From: Anodontia alba | Taxonomy: Eukaryota > Mollusca > Bivalvia > Lucinida > Lucinidae | NCBI GenBank assembly: GCA_964016985.1 | Contig: OZ024827.1 | Span: forward strand, 15,580,374 to 15,644,373 | Length of the DNA: 64,000 nucleotides | Direction: 5' to 3' | Shown here: piece by piece, positions 20,389-31,259 of the stretch | Numbering within the stretch: position 1 is the first letter of the stretch | Layout of the letters: each line of letters begins with the position of its first letter | The notes under the pieces: model-generated | What the model was told of the DNA's origin: nothing | Seen by the model: only the letters and a program-made list of their open reading frames with translations | Database searches by the model: none | Made by a program: the position numbers and the translations under genes

Positions 20389-20587
20389 ATATCTTTATGT
20401 TTGAAAACTGGATTCCTTCTCGATTGTTATTTCAATCTGTGTGTTCCTGAATGCACAATATGACGCAGACTTGCATAGTAGTAGTTTGCAGAAATTTATT
20501 ATTGAAGCACCTGTTGTACAAACATTTGGTCTCTTTGATAACCACAGAGGGTATCTGTGCTTTATAATCAGTAAATCTAAGTTAAAC

Positions 20588-20770
20588 TTTGCCTCCTGGG
20601 TAAAAATTTCAGCAGACAACATTTTGAAATATTTTTCTTATTTTTTTTCTAAGAAAACAGGATCTGACAATTCATGCAAATTGTCTACAATGGATGAAAT
20701 GTCTAATCCAGTTTTCTGGGAATCTTAGAAAAATATCATCATCTTGTTGTCTGCTGAATCAGTGAGTAAT
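20588..20770. mobile_element. Family F2 hairpin element
   Basis: CTCCTGGGTAAAAATTTCAGCAGACAACA, hairpin CTGACAATTCATGCAAATTG, GTTGTCTGCTGAATCAGTGAG. A second decayed piece lies at 20785-20880. Confidence 0.55.
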
Positions 20771-21013
20771 AAAAGTTAACATTTACCAAGCAGACAGAAA
20801 TATCAGCATGCTGCAGACAAGTGACATTTAGTTTGCTCAGAAAATAAAAGCCTAGTATTTCATTTTTTTCTGCCTCTTAAAGGCTGGAACAAATCATCTT
20901 TAAATGAATGATAATTCCTGAATAATTCCTGAATAAATAAGAGCTGTCGCAGGACAGTATAGCTTGCCTGAATTGTACTTTGCCTCGAAATACTTTAACT
21001 AAAAACTTTAATA

Positions 21014-22120
21014 CACTGTAGATCCAATATATCGCGGTGCTTGGGGTCCAAGTTCCGCTACCGCGATATATCCGGATCGCGATATAAGCTGGGGTGGTAG
21101 TTTGCTGAGACGCCGCTAATCAATCAACACCAAACGGCTGTCAGTAAAGCTATCGGCCACATTACATCAGTATAGTAGGTTTAGAATTACTCAATGGCAG
21201 TATTTACACTGGGAGATTATGTCTACCAATTAACTTTAATCGAGACTAGCTGATAAACGACGTTTAAAATCATTTGTTCGCGGAAATGTCAAGCGAGGAC
21301 GCCATTTTGGATGAAGGGGGGGCAACTCGCATATCCTAAGGATAGAATAGAATAGAATATCACGGACTTTTGCTGAGGCAATTCGGGTTGCTTCCCTTCG
21401 CTTCTTTCGTCTGCTGCGGGCCCAAAAACTATTCTATTTATCTTTTGATCTTTTTAATTCTTTCATACTTTATTTATTTTTATTTGTTAAATTATTACTT
21501 GCTGGGAAAGTGTAAAGTGGGAGGGCTACGAACTGGGTGTTTAGGACAGATAGGCAACATCATAAGGCTACTCTTTTCTTATTATTTGTTGGTCCTGAAA
21601 AGGACCGTTTTCGTCTGCGGGGGCAGAATTAGGGCCTAATTTCTAAAGAAAAAATCTGTCAGCATTGTCTGTCTGCAGGATTCTCGTGCCTCAGCCTTTG
21701 CCCGATGTAAAATATTTCTCAGATGAGTCACTTCTACGGCTGTACTTCTGTCTGAGGCCTCCAACCATCTTAGCCCAACTTGAAGACCCTTCACTCAATT
21801 ATGACACTGATTATGACAAGTGCGGCGATTAATATTAATTGATTGCCAATTATTATCAATCTGTGTACTGATTGACACTAATTGGAATGTTTGGTCATAA
21901 TGCGTGACGCGATTTCGCGTTTGGATATGCGCGAAAAATCAATACCGCAACGAATTACAGTCATTTTTTTTTTTTTTTTTTTTTTTTTTTTCAAATTAAG
22001 TAAAAAAAACATTTACTTATTTTTTTTTTTTATGGTCATGGTAAATTTGGGGTCCACGGACGATTCGCGATATACTGGATATCGCGAAATAACGGACCGC
22101 GATGTATTGGATCTCCAGTG
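21014..22120. mobile_element. P2: 1.1-kb TA-flanked DNA transposon derivative
   Basis: CACTGTAGATCCAATATATC then GCGG at the left, CCGCGATGTATTGGATCTCC then AGTG at the right, TA on both sides. Same family as P1, in the opposite internal orientation. Poly-T at 21964-21991 and a repeat of the left end near 22060-22095. No transposase motif in any frame I read. Confidence 0.8.
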
Positions 22121-22266
22121 TATATTTTCCCAAATCCATGACCTTGAGGTCAGGGTCATTCATGTGGGTTGGGATGTTACAGCATAGAACTTCCATCAGG
22201 GCAGCGTGAATACTTCCATCTAGAGATTCAGGAGATATAACCTTTTAAAAACTTTAACCAGAAAAC

Positions 22267-22477
22267 TTAACCCTTAAAGTGCCAAGCAAAAGTTGGAGCA
22301 GAAGACATTCTAATTTTTTTTTATTTTTCAGAGAAAACAAGTCTTGACATTTCATGTGAATCAGACAATTCACATGAAATGTAAAGACTTGTTTTCTCAG
22401 AAAAAAAAAAAAAATAAAAAAAATAAAAAAAAAAGATAAAAAATTGTCGTCTACTGCAGTTGTGATTGGCGCTTTAA
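22267..22477. mobile_element. Family F1 piggyBac-like MITE
   Basis: TTAACCCTTAAAGTGCCAAG start; TGTGATTGGCGCTTTAA end (last GGGTTAA lost). Same outer ends as family E, but the centre is CTTGACATTTCATGTGAATC / ATTCACATGAAATG, a different hairpin. Confidence 0.8.
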
Positions 22478-22565
22478 CTCTACCTGTACTTTCATACAGG
22501 TGAGCTAAAAGGGGTAGCAGATAATAGAGGACAGCCATATAATATTTATTATTTAGCTTTAACTT

Positions 22566-22765
22566 TTAACCCTTTTGCTGAACACGACATGCCCTGTCTT
22601 AGCAAAGAGTGTAGATCCAGCTCAGCGAAGCCAACTGATCTGGATCTGCACTGTTTATCATTAAATATGTGAATTTCTATCAAAAACCAGGATCCAGTAA
22701 TCTGATTGGCTGGAAATTAGAACTGGGCGTGGCATCTTAATTTATTCAGTAAGGCAAGGGATTAA
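22566..22765 (-). mobile_element. Family A MITE, diverged
   Basis: TTAACCCTTTTGCTGAACAC start, GGCAAGGGATTAA end, hairpin GAGTGTAGATCCAGCTCAG. Confidence 0.75.
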
Positions 22766-22768
22766 GTG

Positions 22769-23285
22769 GCGAGACAGGATTCCAGACACAGGTCCTGAAA
22801 GGGCAGGGATGCGGAGTGTACATACTCTTCTGAAGTTGGCACTTAGATGGACAGGCCATGTTACCAGAATGCCTAATGAACATTTGCCAAAGAAAATCCT
22901 CCATGGAGAATTACAAGTTGGAAAACAATCCCATGGTGGTCAGAAGAAGTGATATCCTCAAAGCCTCCCTTAAGGACTTCGAACTACCAACAGTGTCATG
23001 GGAACAGGTTGCACAGGACCGAGCAGAGTGGCCAAGCCCCATAAGAAGGGGTGCTGGTTAATACAAAGCAAAAAGAATCAGCGAAGCAGAGCAGATGTGC
23101 TCAGTGGAAAGCCAGAGCTAAAGCATCACCTACAGAGCTTCCTTCCTCAGACCTCTCTTGTTCTATCTGCAACAAGCAGTTAAGAGCTAAGATTGGTCTC
23201 ATCAGCCATCTTAGAACACACAAACAGTAGCATTTCACACATTTAATTAAGATTGGTCATTGTCAGTGATGACATATAAACTATT
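22769..23285 (+). pseudogene. LINE 3' end: reverse transcriptase C-terminus, decayed
   Basis: Conceptual translation in pieces gives DRIPDTEVL, LRWTGHVTRMPNEHLPKKIL, HGELQVGKQSHGGQKK, then SVMGTGCTGPSR-like text in a shifted frame and CSICNKQLRAKIGLISHLRT near 23160-23220. This order (WxGHVxRM, then a C-terminal CCHH-like zinc finger) is the end of non-LTR retrotransposon reverse transcriptases. At least one frameshift lies near 22960; the 5' part is absent, as usual for 5'-truncated LINE copies. The tail ends with GTCAGTGATGAC and ATTATTATT. Confidence 0.8.
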
Positions 23286-23297
23286 ATTATTTAGCTT

Positions 23298-24645
23298 ATT
23301 ATCCCCACGCTTTTTGTCGTACCTGCTGTAGCATGGGCGACTTAGGCGTGCATGTTTTCGTCGTCCGTCCGTCCGTTCGTTGGTCCGTCCGTTAGTTCGT
23401 CTTTCCGTCAACATTTACCCTGGGTGTCTTGTGAGCGCAACTCCTCCTACAGTTTTGTACCGATCATTTTGAAACTTTGCATATGTTTTCTACATGGTAT
23501 GAAGATGTGCAGGTGGTTTGGATATAATTGTTAGATTATTTTTTGTCACTTTTTCCACATTGTGAACTTAGTCATTTTTTCACCTCAATATATAGACAGC
23601 GGGTACCTCTTGTGAGCGCAACTCCTCTTACAGTTTTATACTGATTATTTTGAAACTTTGCATGTGTTTTCTTCATGGTATGAAGATGTGCATGGAGATT
23701 TGGGTATAATTGTTAGAACATTTTTTGTCACTTTTTTCCACATTGTGAACTTAGTCATTTTTCACCCTCAGTATATAGACAGTGGGTACCTCTTGTGAGC
23801 GCAACTCCTCTTACAGTTTTGTACTGATTGTTTTGAAACTTTGCATATATTTTCTTCATGGTATGAGGATGTGCATGTGGTTTGGATATAATTGTTAGAA
23901 CAGTTTTTTTTCACTTTTTCCACATTGTGAACTTCGTCATTTTTCACCCTTTATATATAAACAGTTGGTACTGCTTGTGAGCGCAACTCCTCCTACAGTT
24001 CTGTACCGATTATTATGAAACTTTGCATGCATTTTCTTCATGGTATGAGGATGTGCATGTGGTTTGGATGTAATTGTTAAATTATTTTTTTCACCCTCAA
24101 TATATAGACGGGTATTTTTTTCACCCTCAATATATAGACAGGGGCTATCTCGTGAGCACAACTCCTCATACAATTTTATACTAATCTTTTTGCAACTTTG
24201 CGCATGTTTTCTCCATAATCTGAAGATGTGCATGTGCTTTTCATATAATTCTTGCCATATTTTTTGTCATTTTTTTGTACTTTTTGGTCATTTTCTGACC
24301 TCAGATGTATAGACAGTGGGTACCTTGTGATTGCAACTTTTCATACAATTTTAAACCAGTCTTTTAGAAACTTTGCACATTTTCTCCCGTGTCTGCAGAA
24401 GTGCACTTAGTTTGGATATGATTTTTAAATTTATTTTTGTCACTTTTTCCACCATAACTTTGTCATTTTCTGAATGTATGGCAGTGTACAGACTTCGGGT
24501 ACTTTTTGAGCCCAATTTCTCATGCATCATATGAGAAAATTCATATGCTTTCAATGAAATTCCTATAGTCATATAATCCTTGTCTTTAATTTTTGTCACT
24601 TTCCCAACTAAGCACTGCTAAGAATGAAATAAATTTATTTAATAA
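23298..24645 (+). repeat. T2: hairpin-headed element with about 181-bp tandem units
   Basis: Head TATCCCCACGCTTTTTGTCG, tract GTCCGTCCGTCCGTTCGT (23362-23380), then units with GTGAGCGCAACTCCTCYTAC starting near 23430, 23612 and 23793, becoming more diverged towards 24600. Confidence 0.78.
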
Positions 24646-24649
24646 CCAC

Positions 24650-25222
24650 GTCCTGTGACTTTTGCCCCAGCAGGTGCGACGCTGCCTTCAAAGGAATTCT
24701 GGTGAAATATTTTTTAAAATAGCGATGGAGATATTGTAAACGCCTCATTCTGTCCGACCATCCGACTGGTCCATCTGTCCATCCATCACACTATCTCCTC
24801 CTAAACCACTTGGCGGAATTGTACTAGACTAGACTTGCTACATCACTTCCCTTCATGGTAAGGGTATGGAAGAGCAACATTGTTTTTCCATGTGTCGGTC
24901 TGTTCATACATCCATCCATTTGTCAGTCACACTACCTCCTCCTAAACCACTGGGCGGAATTCTACCAAACTTGCTAAATCAATTCCCCTCATGGTAAGGG
25001 TGAGCGAGAGCAACATTATTTTTTCCGTGGGTGCATCGGTCCAAGCATCCAGCATTCGACCATCTGTCCCTCACACTGTCTCCTCCTAAATTGAAAATAA
25101 CTTGCTATATGATCTCCCCTTATGGTAAGGGTATGCGAGAGCAAGCCCCTCCATTCGTCCGTTAGTCATGCTATTTGCAGTGAGCATCGGGATTTGCGAT
25201 GACGCGCCTCAACTGCGCATTC
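24650..25222 (+). repeat. T3: element with about 140-bp tandem units
   Basis: Head CCCCAGCAGGTGCGACGCTG, a TCCATCTGTCCATCCATC tract, then units with ACTATCTCCTCCTAAACCAC and CTTCATGGTAAGGGTATG near 24785, 24925 and 25070. Ends GCATCGGGATTTGCGATGAC. A W-element scrap (25222-25290) follows. Confidence 0.7.
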
Positions 25223-25337
25223 TAGTTTCTCCTTGAAAATATATTTTGTAACAAGGCCCTTCTAATCAGTACTCACATTGTATGTTTTGCATGATGATTC
25301 ACATGTAATGTCAAGACTTATTTTCTCAGAAAAAAAA

Positions 25338-25357
25338 AAATATATATATATATAATC

Positions 25358-25424
<67 letters not shown>
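25338..25424 (+). repeat. (AT)n microsatellite
   Basis: Long uninterrupted AT dinucleotide block; a TA inside it is the insertion site of P3. Confidence 0.95.
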
Positions 25425-25425
<1 letters not shown>

Positions 25426-25428
<3 letters not shown>

Positions 25429-25740
25429 TTGACTCTCGCTATCTCGACCTCGCTTATCTCGAATAACCGCTTATCTCGAAGTGAAAATCTGGTCCCTGCT
25501 TAAACATGAAAATCTAACAACATGTAAAAAATATTGTGGAAAAGAGGAGAAATTGCTCCTAAGGAGCAATTTCTCCTCTTTTCCACAATATTTTCAATAT
25601 ATCTCTAACTTCACGAGTTCAATTACACATATATTTGTTAAATGTGGTTAATCGAATTAGTTTTTCCTCAATTCTGCAAATCTGATATGTCGAAGTATTT
25701 CAGAGAGTCCCTTGGAATTCGAGATAATGAGAGTCGACTG
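25426..25740. mobile_element. P3: pogo/Tigger-like MITE
   Basis: CAGTTGACTCTCGCTATCTC ... GAGATAATGAGAGTCGACTG, TA on both sides. It contains its own perfect hairpin near 25527-25596 (GAGGAGAAATTGCTCCTAAG followed by its complement). The flanking CATGTAATGTCAAGACTT (25300) and GATCCACATGAAATGTCAAG (25805) are halves of an F1-type hairpin. Confidence 0.83.
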
Positions 25741-25950
25741 TATATATGTAGTCTGCAATATTGCGTGGCACTTTAAGCGATAAAGTTTATTTGAATTACA
25801 GATGATCCACATGAAATGTCAAGAATTATTATTTCTGAAAAGATAATAAAATTTTCTATTGCTTATCTCTTTTCTGCCATCACTTTCTAAGAAATTACTT
25901 TACACCAGCTGTACATGTTATGTGCACTTAATGCAACTATTTTCTAATAG

Positions 25951-26140
25951 TTTAGCACTCTGGGTAAAATTTACAGCAGATGACAAATTGATGATATTTT
26001 ACTTACCTTTCCTAGAAAAAAGGCTTTGATATTTCAAGCAAATGGTCTCCTTTGGAGACAATTTGCATGAAATGTCAAAGCCTATTTTAGAAAAATATTT
26101 CAGTATGTTGTCCACTGAAAATTTTACCCAGAGTGCTAAA
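25951..26140. mobile_element. Family F2 hairpin element, complete
   Basis: TTTAGCACTCTGGGTAAAAT ... ATTTTACCCAGAGTGCTAAA terminal inverted repeats of 20 bp; hairpin AAATGGTCTCC/GGAGACAATTT. Defines the family borders. Confidence 0.8.
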
Positions 26141-26182
26141 TTTTAATGCTGGTTGTAGTGCAGAAGTTGATAAATATAGAGC

Positions 26183-26381
26183 AGAGGACTTCTTCAGTAG
26201 TTAGCGATAATTTTGGGATAATTTCTCTTATTTCTCCCTATACACATATGCTGTGGGTACCCATTAGAAACATCTGGGTGAGGCATTTCTAATGAGTACC
26301 CATAACATATGTTTTTATGGAGAACTGGAGAAGATTATCCCAGAATTATTGCCAGTCACTCTTCCTTAGCAAGTCCTCTGA
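26183..26381. mobile_element. Family L MITE carrying the W hairpin core
   Basis: CAGAGGACTTCTTCAGTAG ... TTCCTTAGCAAGTCCTCTG ends, subterminal TGGGATAAT/ATTATCCCA, centre TGCTGTGGGTACCCATTAGA. Other L copies: 11190, 51940, 57593. Confidence 0.75.
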
Positions 26382-26454
26382 TACACCATAGATATGACAT
26401 ATGTTTCATATAAACTTCAGCATGCTTCAGCATGTAATAAAGCTGTAATATAGA

Positions 26455-26674
26455 TTAGCTCTTTGCATGCTGGGTAATTTTGCATGCTTTTTTGTCATCC
26501 GTGGATTTTTTTTAACTACTTTTTTTCAAAAAAATCTTTCAGGAATACCATGAGCGTGTCAAGCAGTTTGGATCCAGATCAGGCCCGACATTTTGTCGGG
26601 CCTGATCTGGGTCCAGACTGTTTGCAAAGGTTATCAACAGATGACAAAAGTCGCCTATAGCAGGGAAAGAGTTA
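26455..26674. mobile_element. Family M hairpin element
   Basis: TTAGCTCTTTGCATGCTGGG ... CAGGGAAAGAGTTAG ends; perfect hairpin CAGATCAGGCCCGACA/TGTCGGGCCTGATCTG within the CAGTTTGGATCC core. One copy seen. Confidence 0.7.
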
Positions 26675-26699
26675 GTAAGGAAATTAGATACATTATATA

Positions 26700-26890
26700 A
26701 CATATATCTCCAGGAAAGACTAATATTTCACTGACAAATACTGGCATATTCCCAATTCCTCCATGAAAAAAATGTGTTTTGGTACTCATTAGAATTTTCT
26801 CAAGGTAATTCTGATGAGTACCCATGGAGAAATATTAAATGGAGAAATATTAAGAATATTTGCAGGGCTAGCTGTCTTATCTGGAGAAAT
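26700..26890. mobile_element. Decayed family W MITE
   Basis: CATATATCTCCAGGAAAG, GGTACTCATTAGAATTTTCTC, GATGAGTACCCATGGAGAAAT with a duplicated TGGAGAAATATTAA, then CTTATCTGGAG. Confidence 0.6.
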
Positions 26891-27076
26891 ATTGTTAATC
26901 ATATTCATTGTTTTATTGTTTGTATTGGTTCAGTGACTTCCTGGCTTTATAATTGTAGTCAAATGATTCAAGGTTTATTGGGGAAAAAAGTATTGATGTT
27001 TTATTTTAGTTGTGTGGCTTATACAGTATTTAGACTAAATTTTCAGACATACAGGTCTCAGCCATCAGAGGGCATA

Positions 27077-27453
27077 CCGTAATGATCCTAATAATTGGGA
27101 CACTTTATCTACTTACCATACTTAGCCTAAAATTTGAAATAGTCCATTCTACTACCTGTTGATGTGTCTAAAATATTGCTGTACTGCAAACTGTGTAGAC
27201 CCTGCAGGGGTGTAAAATTCCACTCGCCCGCTCTCATTTACGAGTAAATTTTAAGGCAGGGCGAACGAGATTTTCAGAACTTTCTTCACTTTTTCTTCAT
27301 TTTTAGCATCTTAATGAAAAATTTAGACCATAAGGGCGAGTAAGTTCTGAGGGAATTTTACACCTCTGCTCAGATGCTGCATTCTGTGGCTTCTGATCTG
27401 GGTCTGCACTGTTTGCAAAGGCCTATCTGTCCCAATACTTAGGGTTATTGCGG
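27077..27453. mobile_element. Family B MITE split by an hAT-like MITE
   Basis: CCGTAATGATCCTAATAATT start, CTTAGGGTTATTGCGG end. The hairpin is interrupted in its left arm at GTAGACCCTG. Confidence 0.82.
27205..27368. mobile_element. hAT-like MITE with CAGGGGTGTAAAATTCC ends
   Basis: CAGGGGTGTAAAATTCC/GGAATTTTACACCTCTG termini, 164 bp. The host resumes CTCAGATGCTGC. Any target duplication is unclear. Confidence 0.78.
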
Positions 27454-27473
27454 TAGTTTTTTTTAACTGAAAA

Positions 27474-27610
27474 GTTCTCATGAAAACATGCTGTGGATAG
27501 AATCATTAGAAGTGCCTTGTGAGGTGCTTCTAATGAGTACCCAGAACATGGTTTTGTGGAGAAATAAGAAAATGATGTATCTGATAGCCAGCCCCTCTTA
27601 TCAGGAGTTT
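27474..27610. mobile_element. Family W MITE
   Basis: CATGCTGTGGATAGAATCATTAGAAGTGCC arm, GCTTCTAATGAGTACCC arm, GAGAAATAAGAAAATGATG and CTTATCAGGAG. Confidence 0.7.
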
Positions 27611-27649
27611 TCCCCCAAAAAACATATGTAGTGGCCAGCATCTGATCAG

Positions 27650-27877
27650 TTAACCCATTGTAGTCTGGAGACCCCTAAAAGAGTAATTTGCAATCAGTGC
27701 AGACTCAGAACAGATGTGGCAGAATGCAGCGTCTGATCAGGGTCTCCATTGTTTGCAAATAGTTCAACCATTTTTCTGTAGGAATATCTAAATCACATAT
27801 CCTGACATACCAAAAATTGAAATTAGAATCTTCCGATATATGGTGTGGGGAAGTTCATTCAGTCTACAATGGGTTAA
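27650..27877. mobile_element. Family C piggyBac-like MITE
   Basis: TTAACCCATTGTAGTCTGGAG ... CTACAATGGGTTAA with a GCAATCAGTGCAGACTCAG hairpin. A half family B copy (27878-27961) follows. Confidence 0.83.
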
Positions 27878-28219
27878 CAAGTAGTAAAATGGGCATGTTC
27901 AAATTTTAGGACATGTATGGTAAGGAGTCAGTGTGTCTGAATATTTAGGGTAATAATGGTAAATGCATCAATTCAAAATTCTGGGAGCAATCCCTGGTAG
28001 TACAGTATTTACCCTAGGTATTGGGACACCTTATATGCTTACCATACTTGTCCTAAAATTTGAAATAGTCCATTCTTCTTCCTATTGATGTGTCTAAAAT
28101 ATTTCTATATGTATGGCAAACAGTGTAGACCCTGATCAGACAGATCAGTTCAGTAGCATCTGATCTGGATCTACACTGTTTGCAAAGGCCTATCTGTCCC
28201 AGTACTTAGGATTATTATT

Positions 28220-28679
28220 AAGGCTGGCTAATCGGACCTGAAAAGATAATCGATTATCAGTCCTGCCATTGTGATCAATAATCGATTAGTAATCACTAAA
28301 GATTTGGTAATAATTTTACCTATCTGACTGAGCATGACTCTTACCATATGTTATACTTTACTGTATGCATTTGGAAAGACAAGCGTGAGCAAACAGTAGA
28401 CCCAGATGAGATGCCACAAATGCATCATCTCATCAGGTTCTTTGCAGTTTGCCACCCATTCAGCTATTTTTAGACACAACATTGGGTAGTAAATTGTACT
28501 TGTTCAAATTTTAGATAAAGTATTGTAAGGAGTTTAGGTGTCTGAACACTAAGGATAAATACGATAAAGTAACAAGCACAGAAATCAAATGATGGATTAT
28601 AAGCAAATCTGTAATGCTAATCGTTTTTGTGGAATTTATCGATAAATTAATCGATTATCCGATTAATTGTGCCAGCCTT
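28220..28679. mobile_element. Element N with a family B copy inside
   Basis: AAGGCTGGCTAATCGGA ... TCCGATTAATTGTGCCAGCCTT. Subterminal ATCGATTA repeats on both sides. GATTATTA occurs on both flanks, approximately 8 bp. A family B copy lies inside at 28355-28565. A related AATCGATC/AATCGGACAGG fragment is at 30045-30135. Confidence 0.72.
28355..28565. mobile_element. Family B MITE inside element N
   Basis: CTGTATGCATTTGGAAAGACA, AGCAAACAGTAGACCCAGATGAGATGCC hairpin of the young-B type, GGTGTCTGAACACTAAGG. Confidence 0.7.
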
Positions 28680-28798
28680 GATTATTATGATATCACATTA
28701 CCAGAAAACTCTGCTATACAACCTTCATGTGGCTTTTATTTTGTAACTGGAGAATCCTTATAAGTTTTCTTGACATACAGTCCCAGTAGGTAATATTA

Positions 28799-29045
28799 CA
28801 GGGCCCAGTTGTTCAAAGCATTGTTAGCTTAACAAGCTTGTTAAGGGTCATTTCGTTAACTATTTTATCGGATTCAATATACAATATTCTGATATTTTTT
28901 GCTGAAAAAAATGTGAGTAGCTTTTAGTGCAAAAGCTACTCACATTTTTTCAGCAAAAAATTTCAGCATATTTGCGTATCACTCTATGTAAATTTTAACA
29001 AATAGTTAACTAACGACATCATTAGCTTTGAACAAGTGGGCCCTG
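28799..29045. mobile_element. Family G hairpin MITE
   Basis: CAGGGCCCAGTTGTTCAAAG ... TTTGAACAAGTGGGCCCTG; centre AAAAATGTGAGTAGCTTTT/AAAAGCTACTCACATTTTTT; subterminal GTTAGCTTAAC motifs. It lies upstream of the PX exon 29232. Confidence 0.85.
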
Positions 29046-29231
29046 CAGTCTAGGAAATTGTTATTTTTGAGATAAAATATTGATTTTTTTTTTTTTATAT
29101 TTAACTAATAAAACATTTCTTGTAGGACTTCACTAGACTGTCTAATTTTCAAATAGAAATGAGGATAAAAACTAAACATCTGAAATCTCAGTTTATTTGG
29201 GACACTGAATATATACAATCTTGTATTGCAG

Positions 29232-29303
29232 GTTACATGGTCAAATGGTGAAAGGAAAGAGGTGTACAAAAGTGTACAAGAGTTGTTGGACTTTCATAGT
29301 AAG
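29232..29303 (+). CDS. ZCCHC2-like: ZCCHC2-like exon: PX domain, second segment
   Basis: Preceded by TTGCAG and followed by GTAGGT. It is 24 full codons, phase 0 at both ends, with VTWSNGERKEVY followed by KSVQELLDFHSK. The E-V-Y/R-S-V-x-E-L-x-x-F pattern is the usual PX strand 3 plus first helix, where an R/K-S/R-Y/F motif normally helps bind phosphoinositide; here the position reads V-Y-K-S-V, so a canonical R-R-Y/F is not present. Reading on past the 5' splice site gives an open frame to 29525 that is intronic. Confidence 0.88.
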
Positions 29304-29406
29304 GTAGGTCATCCTGATCAGTCCCATCCTTTGGGGCTGCAGAAATACAACAGGCTGCCTGTTGCTTTTGTGGTTAAGCAGTACTTGAGTTTATTACTCA
29401 TCTATG

Positions 29407-29463
29407 ATTGGCTAAAAGTCCCACAAATTCACTCTGATTGGGCAAAAGTCCCACAAATTCAGA
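29407..29463 (+). repeat. Short tandem duplication, two units
   Basis: ATTGGCTAAAAGTCCCACAA is followed by ATTGGGCAAAAGTCCCACAA, about 31 bp apart, in the intron after the second PX exon. Confidence 0.8.
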
Positions 29464-29472
29464 GACAGCATC

Positions 29473-29678
29473 TTAACCCTGATTGTGCTGAACCCGGATG
29501 TGTCCTACCATTACAAACTGTGTAGTCAGATCAGTTGGCTTCTGAAGAAGGCAACTGGTTTGAATTTACACTGTCATTCAGAATGTGAATTTGTATCAAA
29601 AACCTTGGTCATGCTATCTGTTGGCTGGCAATTAGAAGTGGGCACGGCATATTAATTTATTCCGAATGCGATGGGTAA
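29473..29678 (-). mobile_element. Family A MITE, strongly diverged
   Basis: TTAACCCTGATTGTGCTGAA start; CAGTTGGCTTCTGAAGAAGGC hairpin; ATTAGAAGTGGGCACGGCAT and a decayed GATGGGTAAA end. Confidence 0.7.
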
Positions 29679-29751
29679 ACATGACTGAAATATTGCTGAC
29701 TAGGCTTTAAACTTCATCTCAACGACTTATTGACTTGAAGGACTGCCAGAA

Positions 29752-29888
29752 ATGCATAACTCTTGATAAGGCAACTATTCTTCTTATTTCTCCACGAAAA
29801 CGTTCTGATTTCTCAGAGTGAATCTATTGATATGATTTCACTCAGTACCCATATCGTGTCCAGTACTCTTTGGCTGAAAAATATATCC
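29752..29888. mobile_element. Decayed family W element
   Basis: AACTCTTGATAAGGCAACTA, CTTATTTCTCCACGAAAACG, TCACTCAGTACCCATATC. 29976-29997 is a poly-A run; 30136-30589 holds nothing recognisable. Confidence 0.45.
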
Positions 29889-29973
29889 AGAGCTTAGCAA
29901 AATTTTGCAATGATGACAGTTTAGAGTCTAACCCAGAATACAGTAATCATTTATGAATTTGTTTTAATAGTCT

Positions 29974-30004
<31 letters not shown>

Positions 30005-30592
30005 CCAAGCAGCTTCAAATCTGCAATTATATTAAAACCTGTCTGTTCAGTAATGTTGTTCGATTATGGAATTTTCCTAATCGATCATCAAAAATAATCG
30101 GACAGGTCATTTCGATCAAGCATCAATTATAATTGAAATCTGTTTATGCATTACAAGATTCTGAGATGGGTAGGAGAGAGAACAATTTTGATTTTGAACA
30201 TTTAATTTGAAAAAAATGACTGTCCATGAAATCTTTTCTAACCCAAATTATACTGAAAAACACTAGCAGCAATATTCCCACCTGTAATCTGAGATGAGAA
30301 TCAAAACTAAATCACTATTTTGTGTATGGGTCTGTGGTGGGGTAATTTTAAAACCTGAGTCTTGTTCTTTTATCAAGAGAATTTGCAGTATCTTACCTTT
30401 ATTAGCATATATCATTTTACAAAGCCTGCATTTGCAAATGCTCATATCAAGGTTGTCTCTTTCTTTTTTTTGAAGCCCAAATATTGCCATACTCTGTCGT
30501 TTGTTTACAGGGAAATGAATACCGACCAACTTTCGATTCTATCAATCATTGTTACAACACAACTTTTCAGATTACATGTACTTTTCTGAAGC

Positions 30593-30795
30593 ATGCGGAT
30601 GGCAGAGTCGTCATCACTCCTGGCTTCGGATCACAAAGTCCCAGGTTCAAGTCCTGCTGAAGGCAGAATTCATTTCATGACTGTATGGTGCTTTATTGCA
30701 CAAAGCCTTTCATTATCGCCCTTCAATTTTCTCAGTATGACTTAAATTATGTTGAAAGGGATGTAAAAACACCAAATCATCATCATCAGATTACC
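30593..30795 (+). mobile_element. SINE-C, tRNA-derived, copy 1
   Basis: Head with box A-like TGGCAGAGTCGTC and box B-like AGGTTCAAGTCCTG; body TTGCACAAAGCCTTTCATTA; tail GGGATGTAAAAACACCAAATCATCATCATCA. Same body at 56661-56820. Confidence 0.72.
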
Positions 30796-30799
30796 TTTC

Positions 30800-30930
30800 A
30801 GACAGAGGAAAACATTCGAAATATACAGGAGGTTGGAGATAATTTTTATGAAATGTCTGGAAAAAATAAGAAAAAAATTTCAAAATGCTGTCTGCTGATA
30901 CTTTTACCTTGTATACTAAGCAATAATTAT
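30800..30930. mobile_element. Decayed family F2 hairpin element
   Basis: GAAAAAATAAGAAAAAAATTTC and TGCTGTCTGCTGATACTTTTACC match F2 ends. Confidence 0.45.
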
Positions 30931-31069
30931 TAACTTTGGTATGACTTGATTGGTTGAAATATGTTTTATTCATACTACTGATGTCTATGTACAAAATATG
31001 GTACTAATAACAACAACAATATACAAATGGTTATGGCTTGGTTGGGCTTCTACCTTAACTTAACCCTTG

Positions 31070-31259
31070 TCATGCTGAATAAATTATGATGCCACATCTA
31101 ATTGTTGGCCAGTCAGATTCCTTGATCCAGATTGTTGATATAGATTCCCTTACTGAATGGCAAATAGTGCAGATCCAGATCAGTTGGCTTCTGAAGAATC
31201 TGGATCTACAGTGTTTGCAAAGACAAGGATATATCTGGGTTCAGCAGGACCAGGGTTAA
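31070..31259 (+). mobile_element. Family A MITE with shortened hairpin
   Basis: TTAACCCTTGTCATGCTGAA ... CAGCAGGACCAGGGTTAA. The right arm of the hairpin lacks AGCCAACTGATC. Confidence 0.82.

Larger units (their letters stand above)
28003..28692. mobile_element. Family B MITE with element N inserted near its right end
   Basis: CAGTATTTACCCTAGGTATT start after TA; hairpin; CCCAGTACTTAGGATTATTA, then N, then GATTATTATGATA, which resumes the right end. Confidence 0.72.

Noticed and set aside
21370..21639. 89-codon hydrophobic open frame
   Set aside because: It lies in P2, in T-rich DNA that gives many Leu/Phe/Tyr codons by chance.
22858..23183. Two overlapping open frames as host genes
   Set aside because: They are frameshifted parts of the LINE reverse transcriptase tail, annotated as such.
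29304..29525. Extension of the second PX exon past its GT
   Set aside because: A good GTAGGT splice site and the in-frame match of the next exon show that this is intron.
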